From NCBI RefSeq assembly GCF_000516985.1, contig NW_006917093.1:3224001-3288000 (forward strand): a stretch of DNA of 64,000 nucleotides. Reading direction: 5' to 3'. The translations under genes were made by a program, and so were the position numbers. The stretch is from Pestalotiopsis fici W106-1. Its lineage: Eukaryota; Ascomycota; Sordariomycetes; Amphisphaeriales; Sporocadaceae. Positions 34,573-46,771 of this stretch are shown here, piece after piece; positions within the stretch are counted from its first letter, which is position 1; every line of letters begins with the position of its first letter. The notes beneath the pieces are model-generated. The model worked only from the letters and a program-made list of their open reading frames with translations, was not told the origin of the DNA and did no database searches.

Positions 34573-35554
34573 GGTGCGTCGGCCGAGGTAGGTCCTGTTG
34601 ATGTGGTTGCTAATATGTTTAATGCGTGACGTGATTCTGCTCTGTAGTAGCGAGCGAGGCAACCCTTGGACCATGTGTCTTCCTTTACGTGGCCGTGCTA
34701 ATGAAACTTTGTGAAGGCTGTCCTGTCAATTGCTGTTGGAACGGATCAAGAATGTGTCAATATTGCTCAATTTGTTGGCCTGATTCTTTGAAAAGTGATG
34801 AGCTGTGGTGATGAATCAACACTTGACCCACGTTTTAGACGCAAAACATGCGATATTGTAATAAGTCGTCGACCAAATACAACAGTGACGTCACTTGACA
34901 ATTAACCAGACAACCGACCTGCCAATTTTATAAATACCAATATTTTGGAAATAACATTATATTTAGAAGAAATATTCTAAGCATCCCTCATTATTCGCAA
35001 TCAACCATTATTGCTTGCTGGCTCTATGCGCCAGACAACAGGGCAGTTTGTCCCTCATTCGGATCTAACCCAAGCGAGTCCATAGTGGAGCTCGCCCCTC
35101 ACACACAGGGAAACGATACACATAACACACTCAAACGAACTGAACGCACGGATGAACAGATGAACAAACGGTATTATAAAAGCTATATACACAATGTACG
35201 CCATACGCACCAGACATGATCTATATAACCTATACCCAAACCCAACGTACGTATACCAAACGTACGCATAACCCAACCCAACGTACGCATACCCAAACGT
35301 ACGTATAAACGCCACATAAACCATGATCATTTATATCATTTCACTCATGAGTGGCTTGAGCCATTGCAATGTCTAAGGATGCGGTTTGCCTTTTCTACCT
35401 TGAGAAAATCCCAGAACAAACACACGTACGATAGTATAGCTATCTAATAAAGAAATCAAACTTTTTTTCAATACGCCCGTCATCTAAAAAAGGAAGCAAA
35501 GAAATTGGTTGTAATATGTACAACGCCAGGCAACAACTCAACTCAAGTCAGAGT
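34573..35554. other. Gap holding a promoter, 3' region and minisatellite
   Basis: Between the Alr4036-type gene start and the URA2 stop. The part near 34921-34990 is AT-rich with a TATAAATA box-like sequence at 34929-34936. A CGTACG minisatellite lies at about 35240-35310. I see no gene. Confidence 0.6.
35240..35310. repeat. Degenerate CGTACG-core minisatellite
   Basis: Four copies of the palindrome CGTACG (at 35246, 35261, 35282 and 35298) sit in units of 15-21 bases of the form CCAAACGTACGCATAC. It lies about 250 bases beyond the URA2 stop codon. Confidence 0.8.
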
Positions 35555-38500
35555 CTAGTGGGACATGACGAGAGCCAGCAGAGCCATGCGGCAGTATAGA
35601 CCGTATCTCATCTGCAGAAACAGTTAGCAATTGTCGTTCAAGGCGCCAGAAGCCAGCGCGGCAATATCATGACTCACCTGTCTGAAGTACGCAGCCCTGG
35701 AGTCAAAGTCAACCTCCTCCGCAATCTCCTCGTTCCTGGGGAGAGGATGGAGCACGGCCGTTGTGCTCTTTGCATGCTTCAGGGTTGCATTATCAATACG
35801 GTACGAATCCTTCACAGCCTCGTACTCCTCCAGGCTGGGGAATCTCTCCTTCTGCACTCTAGTGCAGTACAGAACATCACTTCTTGCCAGAATCTCCTTT
35901 GTCAACTCCTCGGACTCGCACAGAAGCTGACCAGAAGCAACGAGCTGCTCGCGAACCTTGGCAGGCAGCTTGAGAGACTTTGGCGATACTAGCTGCACTC
36001 TGGCCTGGTAGTGGCGGAGCAAGTACACCAAAGAGTGTACAGTGCGGCCGTACAACAGGTCACCAACAAAGGTGATGGTCAGGCCCTGCACGGTACCGAG
36101 CTCTTCACGGATGGTGAACAGGTCAAGGAAGGCCTGGGTGGGGTGCTCCTTGCTACCGTTTCCGCCGTTGATGACCGGCACGTGGGCGAACTTCTTGGCA
36201 ACATCGACCGAGGTTTCCTCTGGGTGACGGAGGACGACAGCGTCACCGTAGCACTCAAGAGTTCTCAGAGTATCCTGGAGTGTCTCTCCCTTCTTGACAG
36301 AAGAGTGCGACGTAGTGATGGCTATGGTTCGACCACCCAGGCGTTGCATGGCAGCATCGAAGGATGCCGAAGTACGAGTCGATGGCTCGTAGAACATGGT
36401 CATCAAGACCCGTCCCTTCAAAGTGTCGAGGACACCTTCTCTCTGAACACCGACACGCATCTCCTGAGCGACTGTGAAGAGAAGGTGCAGATCGGCACGT
36501 GTATACTGCTTGACGGACAGAACGTGGGAGTTCTTGAAAGCGTTTGGCTGTCTCAGCAGCTCACGGAGAGAATCGAATGATGGCCGCAGAGCCGGGGCTA
36601 GACCAAAGTCTTCTCCGCCCGGCGAGGTCAATCTTCGCTCGCCGTCCAAGACACCGTCCAAAGCACGAGGCTGGAATGCAGGGCGCTGGCCAAGGACAGA
36701 TTGACGTCTCACCCGTGGGCTGTCGAAGCCAAGAGGCTGCGTGGTAGGCTTGATGGGTGGCGACATGGGTGCCGGCATGCTACCGTGGGAGGACATGTCT
36801 TGTCCCAGAGGCTGAATGGGGAGGACATCGCCATCGAGGCAGACGGTCTTGCCATTGAAGGTGACGCGCCGAACTGCTCCCTGCATGGTCTTGCCAGCGA
36901 AAGGAGTCCAGGTAGAACCAGTACCGATGGTGTAAGGACGATCAATCTCGACTTCGATGGAAGTAGAGACCTGCTCATGAAGCTCAAAGATCTCCTTGGG
37001 GTTGTCATACAGACGAGCCTTGATGTCGTCAATGGTCAACTTGCCCTCAGTAACGGAAGTCAGGAGCAATGGCAGGGCATCGGCAATGCCAATAAGGGGG
37101 TCTGCTTCGATCTTTCCGCATTGCGCGACCTGGTAGGGTAGACTTCCAATGGAGAAGACGTCAATGGCGCTCAGGTGGTCCCAGAGGGCCTCCTGGTCGG
37201 CAACAGTAGGCAGTGCCTGGCACTCAGGATACTCTTGCTGCGAAAGGTAGAGCGAGTAGATGGACACATCACATGTGACGTTCAAGCCCTTGGCCTTGCT
37301 GAGCGAAATCAGTCTGATATCCTCCTTGGTGGTAACACTGCTGACGTGGATGCGTCTGCTGTGAAGGCTGGCAAGCAGCAGGATGGAGGCAAGATCGGTC
37401 GTCTTTGCGTCTGTCAAGATGGGCTTGTGGGTGGGCCACGAGTCGAAGTGGGCCATGACCGCGGCAACCTTGTTGATGTTGTCCGAGAGATGGTTAAAGG
37501 GAATGAACAACGACCCAACTTCGCTAGTGACTTGGCTGATCTGATCAGCATTGTCAGATGTGGCTGAGACCGAGAAGTTGTAGTCACAGAAGCCACCAGA
37601 CTTGCCATTGAGTTGTGCCACCTTCAGGGTCTTGGCATCCGTGATGGATCCCTCAACACCAAGAGGCATCAAGCGGACCATGGTGAAGCCGGCAGCAACG
37701 GAAGCCTTGGTAACAGCCTGCAAATCACGGCTGTCCTGAGAGACGATTCCAGGGACAAAGGCGGCAATGTTGATCAGACCGGGCAGAACGATGGTTTTGT
37801 GGCTCGTCTGGTAATCGCGGTTCTGGACCTCGAGATCAAACTGTCTGGCGATGGCCTCGATAAGGATCTTGGCGTTCTTAACGTTGGTAACCAGGGGGAT
37901 TTGGTAGTCAACAGCCATTCGTCTGGTCTGGTAACCCTTGCTCATGTAGTTGGCAGGACGTCTGTACTTGTTGTTTGAAGGAAGGTTGATGTAGAGATCG
38001 ATCTTGTTGTTGGCAAGATGTTGTGTGAGAGAGTACTCAGATCTCTGGTCATCCTCATCCTTGCCCAGAACCTCGAGATACTGCACAGGGATACCATTCT
38101 CCTGCAGGAAATCGGCAGTTCCCGCGGTGGAGAACAGCTTGTAGCCAAGCTTTTGCAGCTTCGCAACAGAGGGCAACATCTCCTTCTTGTCTGCATAAGA
38201 ACCCATGGACAGAAGGACATTGGCCTTGGGGATCTTGAAACCAGTGGAGATCAAGGCCTTGAGATAAGCCTCGTACTTGTCCTTGCCGAAGCAAGCGACC
38301 TCTCCTGTTGAGGCCATCTCGACACCCAGGACTGGGTCAGCTCCCGAAAGACGAGAGAAACTGAACTGGGGCACCTTGACACCGACACAGTCTGGGGCAA
38401 TGGTGTTCGGAGGATAAGCAGTAAAAGGCACGTCCATGATTGCCTTCGTTGCCAACTCGATCAGATCAGTGCCTGAAACCTTGCTGACAAAGGGGAAGGA

Positions 38501-41500
38501 GCGAGATGCTCTGACGTTACACTCGATAACCTTGATATCGTTATCCTTGGCAATGAACTGAATGTTGAAAGGACCAGTAACATTCAGGGCAGCACCAATC
38601 TTCCTGGTGGCATCCTCGATACGCTCGATCGTGGTGCGCTCAAGATCCTGAGGAGGCAGGATGAGGGTGGCATCACCAGAGTGGACACCAGCGTTCTCCA
38701 CGTGCTCAGAGATGAAGTGGCCAATCACCTTGCCATTCTTAGCGACGGCGTCCATTTCGATCTCCTTGGCGTTCTCAATGTACTTGGTAATGACGACAGG
38801 GTGAGCTGGGGAAACCTCGACAGCCTGGTCGAGGAAAGACTCCAAGTCTGCCTCCGAGTAAACAGTGTTCATGGCCGCACCCGACAAGACGTACGACGGA
38901 CGGACCAGCACTGGGTAAGAGACCTTGTTACAGAATGCCTTGGCATCATCGAAGCTCGTGAGGACCTTCCAGGCTGGCTGATCAACATCAATTCTGTCAA
39001 GGGTACGCGAGAACTTGAATCTGTTCTCCGCATTATCGATCATCTCCGGGGATGTTCCGAGCATCTTGACACCAGCATGGTGAAGGGGCAAGGCAATGTT
39101 GTTAGGGGTCTGGCCACCAAATGCACCCAGAACACCTGTAGAGCCCTCAAGCTGATAGATATCAAGAATGGTCTCCAAGCTGATGTTCTCGAAGTACAGA
39201 CGGTCTGCCTCGTCGTAATCGGTGGAAACAGTTTCTGGGTTGTAGTTCACCATGATCGTTTTGAATCCCTCGTTTCTCAATGTTCGAATGCCGCGGACAG
39301 AGCACCAATCGAACTCGACTGATGAACCAATACGGTAGACACCGGAGCCGAGAACCATGACACCATGGTCGTTGAAGTCGAGATCGTGCTCTGACGCATT
39401 GTAGGTCATGTAGAGGTAGTTGGTAAAGGCAGGGAACTCAGCTGCCACAGTATCAATTTGCTTGACGAATGGCGTGATACCAGCTTCCAATCTCAGCTCA
39501 CGGACTTCGAGTTCTGTTGAAGACATGTACTTGGCGATCTGCTGATCACTGAAACCTAGTTGCTTGGCACGACGAAGGACGTCTGGGCGGTTGGCAACAT
39601 CCTCCACCTTGTACTGGGTCAGAGATGAGGCGAAGTCGTTGAGGCCCTTGAGCCTGTGCAAGAACCACTTGTCAATCTTGGTCAACTCCCAGATCTTGTC
39701 AACAGAGTATCCCTGAGCCATGGCATTGGCAATGGCGAAAAGACGCTGGTCGGAAGGAGTCTGCAGCTCATCGTCAATGGACATGAGAGCCTTGGTCTCG
39801 CTAAAGCCAAGGTTGCTGAAGTTGACCGAGCGAATGGCCTTTTGGATAGCTTCTTCGAAGCTTCTACCAATACTCATGACCTCACCCACACTCTTCATGG
39901 AAGAGCCGAGCTGAGTGGATACACGAGTAAACTTCTTCAAATCCCAGCGGGGCATCTTGACCACGACATAATCGAGGGAAGGCTCGAAGCATGCGCAAGT
40001 GCTCTTGGTGACCGAGTTCTTGATATCCTTGAGGGGAATGTTAAGACCAAGCTTGGCAGCAATGAAAGCAAGGGGGTAACCCGTGGCCTTGGAAGCCAAT
40101 GCGGAAGATCGGGACAATCTGGCATTGACCTCGATGATGCAGTACTCCTTGGAGTCAGGGTTCAAGGCGTACTGGATGTTACACTCTCCCACAACACCAA
40201 GGTGGCGAATGACATTGACGGCAGTGGTACGGAGCATGTTGTAGTCCTCGTCAGACAGAGTTTGCGAAGGAGCGACGACAATGGAGTCACCGGTGTGAAT
40301 ACCGAGGGGATCGAAGTTCTCCATGTTACAAACCGTGATACAGTTATCCTGAGCATCACGCACCACTTCGTACTCGATCTCCTTCCAGCCCTTCATACTG
40401 CGCTCAATGAGGACTTGAGGACTGGCAGCGAAGGCCTTGTTGCAAAGGTCGAGCAATTCGGCCTCGTTGTTGGCAAAACCACTCCCGAGACCACCAAGCG
40501 CATAGGCAGCTCGCACAATGACGGGGAAGCCAATGTCCTTGACGACGTGCATGGCCTCGTCAATGTTGCAGGCAGAAGCGGACTTGGCGCACTTCTCGCC
40601 AATGGATTCCATGCTGCGGGCAAAGAGCTCTCGGTCCTCTGTGGTAATGATGGTGTCAATGGGGGTTCCGAGAACCTTGACACCGAGCTCCTCAAACTCA
40701 TCCTTGAGCTGAATACCGACCTGGAGAGCGGTCTGGCCACCAAAGGTGACGTAGATGGCATCAGGGTGCTCGTACTTGATGACCTTGCGAACAAAGTCGG
40801 CGGTCACTGGGAGGAAGTAGACCTTATCGGCAAGACCCTTGGAGGTCTGGATGGTAGCAATGTTGGGGTTGATGAGGACGGTATAGATCCCTTCCTCCTT
40901 CAATGCCTTGATAGCTTGACTACCGGAGTAATCGAACTCTCCAGCCTGACCGATGCTCAGACCTCCACTGCCAAGGACCAAGATCTTCTTGACGTGAACT
41001 TTGGGGTGGGCCCGGTCATTCTCCTCGGCGGTGCCACCGGGGAACTGGACTGGGGCATTCAGGAGCTTGGAGTCCTTGGCACAATCGACAATGGTCTGGA
41101 TGAAGACATCAAACAGGAACTCAGTATCACGAGGACCAGGTGTGCTCTCCGGGTGGAACTGCACGCTGAAGTATGGCTTGCTCTCGTGCATGATACCTTC
41201 GTTGCTGCCGTCGTTGGCGTTGACAAAGAGCTCCTTCCAGCCCGAAGGCAGGGTTGCAGCGTCCACAGCATATCCGTGGTTCTGAGAAGTGATGTGACAC
41301 TTTCCAGTGACCATGCTGGTGCAAGGAATGTTGTGACCACGGTTACCGAACTTGAGCTTCAGAGTGTCAGCTCCGGCCGCTCTGGCGAGCAGCTGGTGAC
41401 CAAGACAGATACCGAAGACAGGGGTCTGGTTTCTCTCCATGGTGGCAGAGATATGCTTGACGGTGTCCTTCATGACTGCAGGGTCACCGGGTCCGTTGGA

Positions 41501-42373
41501 GATGAACAGACCATCATAGGCCTTTCCAGCCTCAGTGGAGAAATCATAGTCCCAGGGGCAGACCATGACCTCGACACCTCTCTTGAGGAAGCATCGAAGC
41601 TGGTTGTACTTCATACCAACATCAAGGCAGAGGACGCGCAGGGTGCGGCCCGAGGGGTGCTTCAAAGCCGTCTCAGGGCTCGGCTTGTAGAGCTTGGGGG
41701 CCTTGATGGAAACTAATTCATGGTAAGCTCATGTTCCATGTCATGAGTGAAACGGCGACTTACCCTCAGCAACCAGGTTCTTCTCGTTGGGGTTGACCCA
41801 TTCAATTGTCTCAAAGTCATCCCGGGAAAACTTCTGGGAATGGCTTGCAGTGCCATTGACTCCGTTGGGAGCACTGTTCTTTTGCAGAAGCATGCGGCCA
41901 AGCATGCTTCCCTCGACTCGTATCCGCTTCGTCAGGGCTCGTGTGTCGACTCCGTAGATGGCGGGAACGCCTTGTTCCTTGAGCCAGGCGCCCAAGGACG
42001 AGGTGGCAAGATGGTGTGAGTAGGTCTCACCGGCGTATGATGCGACCACGAGACCGGCAATGTGAATCTGGTTGGACTCGAAGTGCTCGGGGAGATCCTC
42101 GAGGAGCTTGTCAACAGCTTCTCTAGAGGGCACACCGTAGTTTCCCACAAGAGGGAAGGTGATGACCAGAAGCTGGCCGCGGTAGGAGGGGTCCGTCACA
42201 GACTCCGGATATCCCACCATACCGGTCTGGAAAACTAGCTCTCCAGCAACGGACTTCTGAGCACCGAAGCTGTAACCCTGGAAGGTCGAGCCATCTTCGA
42301 GCTCGAGGCAGACGAGGCCATCGTCGCTCGTCTCGACCCGCGCAGTGGCGGGCTGGTGGTGAACAACCTCCAT
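35555..42373 (-). CDS. URA2: Ura2-type carbamoyl-phosphate synthase / aspartate transcarbamylase
   Basis: Three exons, 42373-41764, 41712-35678 and 35611-35555, give 2233 residues. Order: glutaminase/small subunit (1 to about 400; catalytic Cys306 in GICLGHQ, His390 and Glu392 in FHPES), carbamoyl-phosphate synthase with two ATP-grasp halves (about 445-1500, each with its nucleotide-binding Gly-rich start), a dihydroorotase-like linker domain (about 1520-1850), and aspartate transcarbamylase (about 1930-2233; [27 protein letters not shown]). It makes carbamoyl-aspartate from glutamine, bicarbonate, ATP and aspartate in pyrimidine synthesis. The metal-binding HxH of dihydroorotase is replaced ([10 protein letters not shown]), so that domain is inactive, as known for fungal Ura2. 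The last 57-nt exon restores the normal end [18 protein letters not shown]; without splicing the frame ends in unrelated residues. Yeast Ura2 is feedback-inhibited by UTP. Confidence 0.97.
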
Positions 42374-45300
42374 GATTATGGGTATCTTGTGATCTTGATT
42401 GAGGTGTCAATGGGTTCAAGTACACACAGAGTTCAGCCTGCGGCTACTCTCGGTAGAGAACGAAGGGCCCCAATGGGGAGGAATGGGGGGAAGAAAAGAT
42501 TGCAGCTCAGTAGCCCGTGGAATTGAGCACTCGTCTTGCTGCGATTCGTCAGGGCTTCAAGTTCTCATGCCGCCGCTGAGCTTATGAGCGACTCTTGCAG
42601 TATGGAATTGGCTTCCAAAAGATTGGAAGAGGAAGAAGAAGAAAAACTTCAGCGAGTCTCTGGTGCAATCGAGGTTTCAACTTTTGAAACTTTTTTTTTC
42701 GTCCTGCTCCTGCTTCGGTCCCCGCAATGGCACTAAGGGCGGGGCGAACCAACCAGAAATCTTCTCGATCTACGACAGCTTCAGCCAATCAGACTCTTGA
42801 TTAACCCCAAGCCCGGACGAGAGAGGAAAAGGTCGGCATGCTGGTGCATGAGTCGCCCGCCCCATTGGCCAGTTGCCACGAAAGCCCTACCAGTCAGATA
42901 CCTCAATAGTCAGCTTCTGGGCCAGCTGCACGTGTAAAACAATTTTTTCCCTTCCACCTGTTCCTGGTTGAGCTCACCAATTGTTGGCCGAGTATCGCAC
43001 AGTTGCTAGCAGGTCGCGGTTTGGATCAAGAGATATACCAGAAAAGTGAGAGAAGCATGATGCAGACGAGCTTGGCACGAATAATAAGCCTTTCCATAGG
43101 ACCGAGACAGCATTGGCCATATACTTTCAGCCATATGTGGGCAACGCGGGGCAGAATGACGTTCTACCATAAAGGAACTGTGTTATCGATAAGCATAAGG
43201 CCGATGGGAGCCCGCTCAACCCGCACAAAGTTCGATTGCTATTACGCACCGCCAACACCGCTATTTGAAAAATATTTACGAATATAGCCTCCAGTGATTG
43301 AAGGATGGGACTGGGCGGAGTTACTATCGCATAATAGGTATGGAATCTTGACGCAGAAAATATCAATTCTACAATGATCGCCGGATCCGACGCGAAATGT
43401 TGAGGCTGATCTTTGAGAATTTCGCTGGCTCTTTTATTTATGAGTGGCCGGGAGCGGATTCGGACTGCCAGGCTGCTTGCATTCCGTAGTTCTGGGTCAA
43501 CACCCGGTGACGGTAATAATAACTCACAGTATGGAGCAAGGGACTTGCTTGTAAATCTAGCTTAAAACACTTGGGTTGTACACCATTCATGATTCTTTTG
43601 CGTGGTTTGTCATTGGTATGATCAACATCCTGGACGATTCTACCACGGCACTAGCAAATTCAGCATCTCAAAGTTTTGGCGCTAGTTTCTAGGCGTTGTT
43701 TGCTTTGCTGAGCTTCTCAAGTTAACAAGGTACCTTCGTACAAATGAACGCATATACCTACCGCCTGTGTCTGATCTTGCTACACTGCGAAGAACCAGTC
43801 TGCTAGCACGTATGGAACTGTCTATGGAAATCTGTATGGCCGAGAGACATAGTGTTACGGGGAGCATCATACATGTATCAGCCCTTCCATAAAGTTTGTG
43901 TATACAAAGCGCATACTTTCTCTCTTCTGGATAACTTAGCATAGAGGGGCTCGGTTTCCTGAATGAGTAGTTTGTTCACGAAACAGAGGGGGAATCAAGA
44001 ATATCCATTCGCCCAAAAGTTTCTCCATGGGGATTATTCTCATGACAACAAGTTAGTATATAGCAGAGGAAGCGATATTGCCCTTACCAGTCCGTGTAGG
44101 TGGCTTCTTCAGTAAAGCGACTAATGGCAGTCCCGCAATCATTTAAGAATGGCGGTTGTCGAACTATAAGAGGTGCACAATACAGTACTGCCCGCGGGTC
44201 GTGCTTCCCGATGGATTACAAAATTGTTCAGCGATGCAATTATATCTGGCTCACCCAAGTAACAAGACAATAAATGGGGGAAAAAAAATTATAAGGTGGC
44301 CGATGCGACGAGGCATAAGATCAATCTGATGATGGAGGCAGCGTTGATTCCTGTACATTGGGCTGACAGCTTGAATCTGCGTGGCTTGGGTGGGTTGCAA
44401 GTGGGAAAATTATTCCATATTGTTTACATTTGTCGATCAAGCCAGCCACTCTATAAACAACGAGCCAACAAGACGAGGGCAGGTAAAAAGCGGATTAATA
44501 GTGCAAAACAGGCAGTATGAGCTACACTGGTTGAAGGTGGATCACAAATACGTACGTGCTCTTCCTTGCCGCAGACTCGCCTGGATCATTGGTATAAATA
44601 AACAATACGACTTATTACTGGAAGCATGTCATTTGCTCCTGGATATGTACGAAATCTGGGGGGTCGATGCGTGGGGTTGCATGACGACTAACGCTAAAAG
44701 CAGGAAGTCCAGATGTCATCCAAGAGTCAGATGACTTGATTTGCCTGACAAGATCTTCTGACAGTTCCGAGAAGACCGCCCGATGGCCATATAGGGCATG
44801 CCGAACCTTAGATAAGCACTGGCGCCGAAGGAACGGCTGAAAGAGTAATGCCATTCCTTGCTTCTCGCAATGTTGTACTTCTTCCAGCTTGTAGCATTGT
44901 GACAGGAGCCTGGAGACAAAATCACAATCATGTTGGGCGTTATACAGCTCGAGACTTCAGATCACTCGGAAAGCGCCAATGATTCGTGTGAAGCAACATT
45001 GACGATAGAGCTCCGTCGTTGCAATAGGGACACGGCCTTATCCCCGGTGAAGGAAGGCATCTGCATATGATTGCAAAATGTGGCGGTAGGGGTAGGAAAT
45101 GAAGAAGCATCTCCAAATGCAAGAAAACAGCGGGGTAACTGGGTGCAATAGAGTGTTATCTAAAATACACAGTATCAGCGTTGCAATTGATGTCTGGGGG
45201 AGACAAACTAAAATACACAATCCCAGGCAGAAAAGAGCTCTTGGTGTCACAACAATAGTACAACAAACGTGCTACTACTACTACTTGCGACGGTATGACG

Positions 45301-46771
45301 TCCTTTAGTACATTGGAGCAGAACTACAACAGGCAAACAACATTGAATTGTTGCGGAAAATTTGCAAACAATGGCCAAGCAGTGGATTCCTGTCTTACTC
45401 GACTTCACGATGCGATGCATCGTCTCTGAGAAAAGGCTCCGGGTTGCCAATCAGAGACAATCGCTTTCCTTAGCGATTCCACGGGGTACAGGGGGCCAGG
45501 GAGTTTACATTGCATATGGGAGGTGCAGCGGCTGGGCATCGTGATTCGACAGCAGCAAGGTGTAGGTCGGGAATCTTTTTGCCCTCCAACACCGGAAAGC
45601 AAGATGTTGCATCTGAAAGAGGAAAAGAAATCGAGCCGGTGAGGAGTCTAGCAAGTAGGCGGTGTGACAGACTACATTTAGAGGGAAAGGATGCACACCA
45701 CTAGGTGAGAGAGAGAGGAGGGAAAAAAAGGCCCTTATCTTTCCAGGTGCCCGCCTGCTGTGTGCTCAACTCGCGACAGAGGCGATCGAGCCTTTGTGTA
45801 GCCGGTAACTACATAACATGAATCATGAGGTGGGTCGTGGTGAAAGAATCGAAATGAGGCGGGATGGTTGGTACTATATAAACTCGGTCCATTTACCGAG
45901 GCAGAGGCGAGACGAAAGAGGCACTTTTTACACAAAACTCATGGTCGTCGATCGCACGATGATCGAGAAGTGAAACAGTCGGAATGGATTCTGTCCAGTG
46001 GTTCTTTTTACTAAGAAAAAAGTATACCAGATCAGGTCTGGTATAATTCATGTAGCCGACCACTAACATCCAGACTTGGCAATTAGTGCAAATGTGTCAA
46101 GATGCAATCTAAATAATCTTTCGTACGTGAGGCTGAGTGATGGGCTTTTCTCGCTTCGATCATGGATACCAGCTCGTGTGTCGGGTGTGACGAATAGTTT
46201 AGACGTCCACTGCTATCTCTCATAGATGTAAGTTCCAGGTGACTTTCTTCGTCTTACATGTACGAGGCCCCAATGTTTCTGGCGAGCCGTCCATGATAAA
46301 CTAGTCATTTGCATCATCTGACCTTGTGGCATGCACCTCTCACCACCATAATTCACGATCAATGACCGAGTATTACAAGCGGGCACATCGCGGGCGGGTC
46401 GTTGCATGCTGGGTTGTTCTCAGCGCATGAAGCACGTCAAATTGAATCGCAACGGGTTGCCTCCATCGACCCACCAGAGCAGTACCAAATCCTTGTTTTT
46501 TGGTGAAGTCTTTAGCGGTCCGTGGCCCATCTAGGTCAGTGCTTTTAGCGTGCATCCACCCGAGATCGTCACCCTTATTCTTTCTCATTAGCGTCTCCTC
46601 CCCAAAAGCAGCTGTACCTAATTCAAGTCTCTAGCTTGCTTCCCGCACTTCGCGGTCCCGTCTGTCGCAACCCATTGAGCCGTGACGAGTCAAGCTGACG
46701 GTTCCTTGTTGCCAAACCTAATGCGCTTATAACCTTCGCACCTGTCCCTGGCGCCAGGGACCGAGTTCGCC
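42374..46771. other. 4.4 kb divergent gap, no gene seen
   Basis: Lies between the starts of URA2 (-) and YVC1 (+) and should contain both promoters. The first 500 bases beside URA2 have a GA-rich stretch. The remainder is AT-richer, with short frames on both strands (all under 120 codons). A perfect 9-bp hairpin is present at 46023-46045. I recognise no transposon or RNA gene. Confidence 0.55.
46023..46045. other. Perfect 9-bp inverted repeat
   Basis: TATACCAGA and TCTGGTATA flank a 5-base spacer, about 730 bases upstream of YVC1. It could be a dimeric regulator site or just a chance palindrome. Confidence 0.6.

Noticed and set aside
35265..35285. Telomere-like AACCCAACCC
   Set aside because: Fungal telomeres are TTAGGG/CCCTAA; this is part of the CGTACG minisatellite and lies between housekeeping genes.
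39656..41716. 686-codon open frame on the plus strand inside URA2
   Set aside because: It is exactly antisense to well-conserved synthase sequence; codon bias of the real gene keeps the opposite frame free of stops. Its translation resembles no family.
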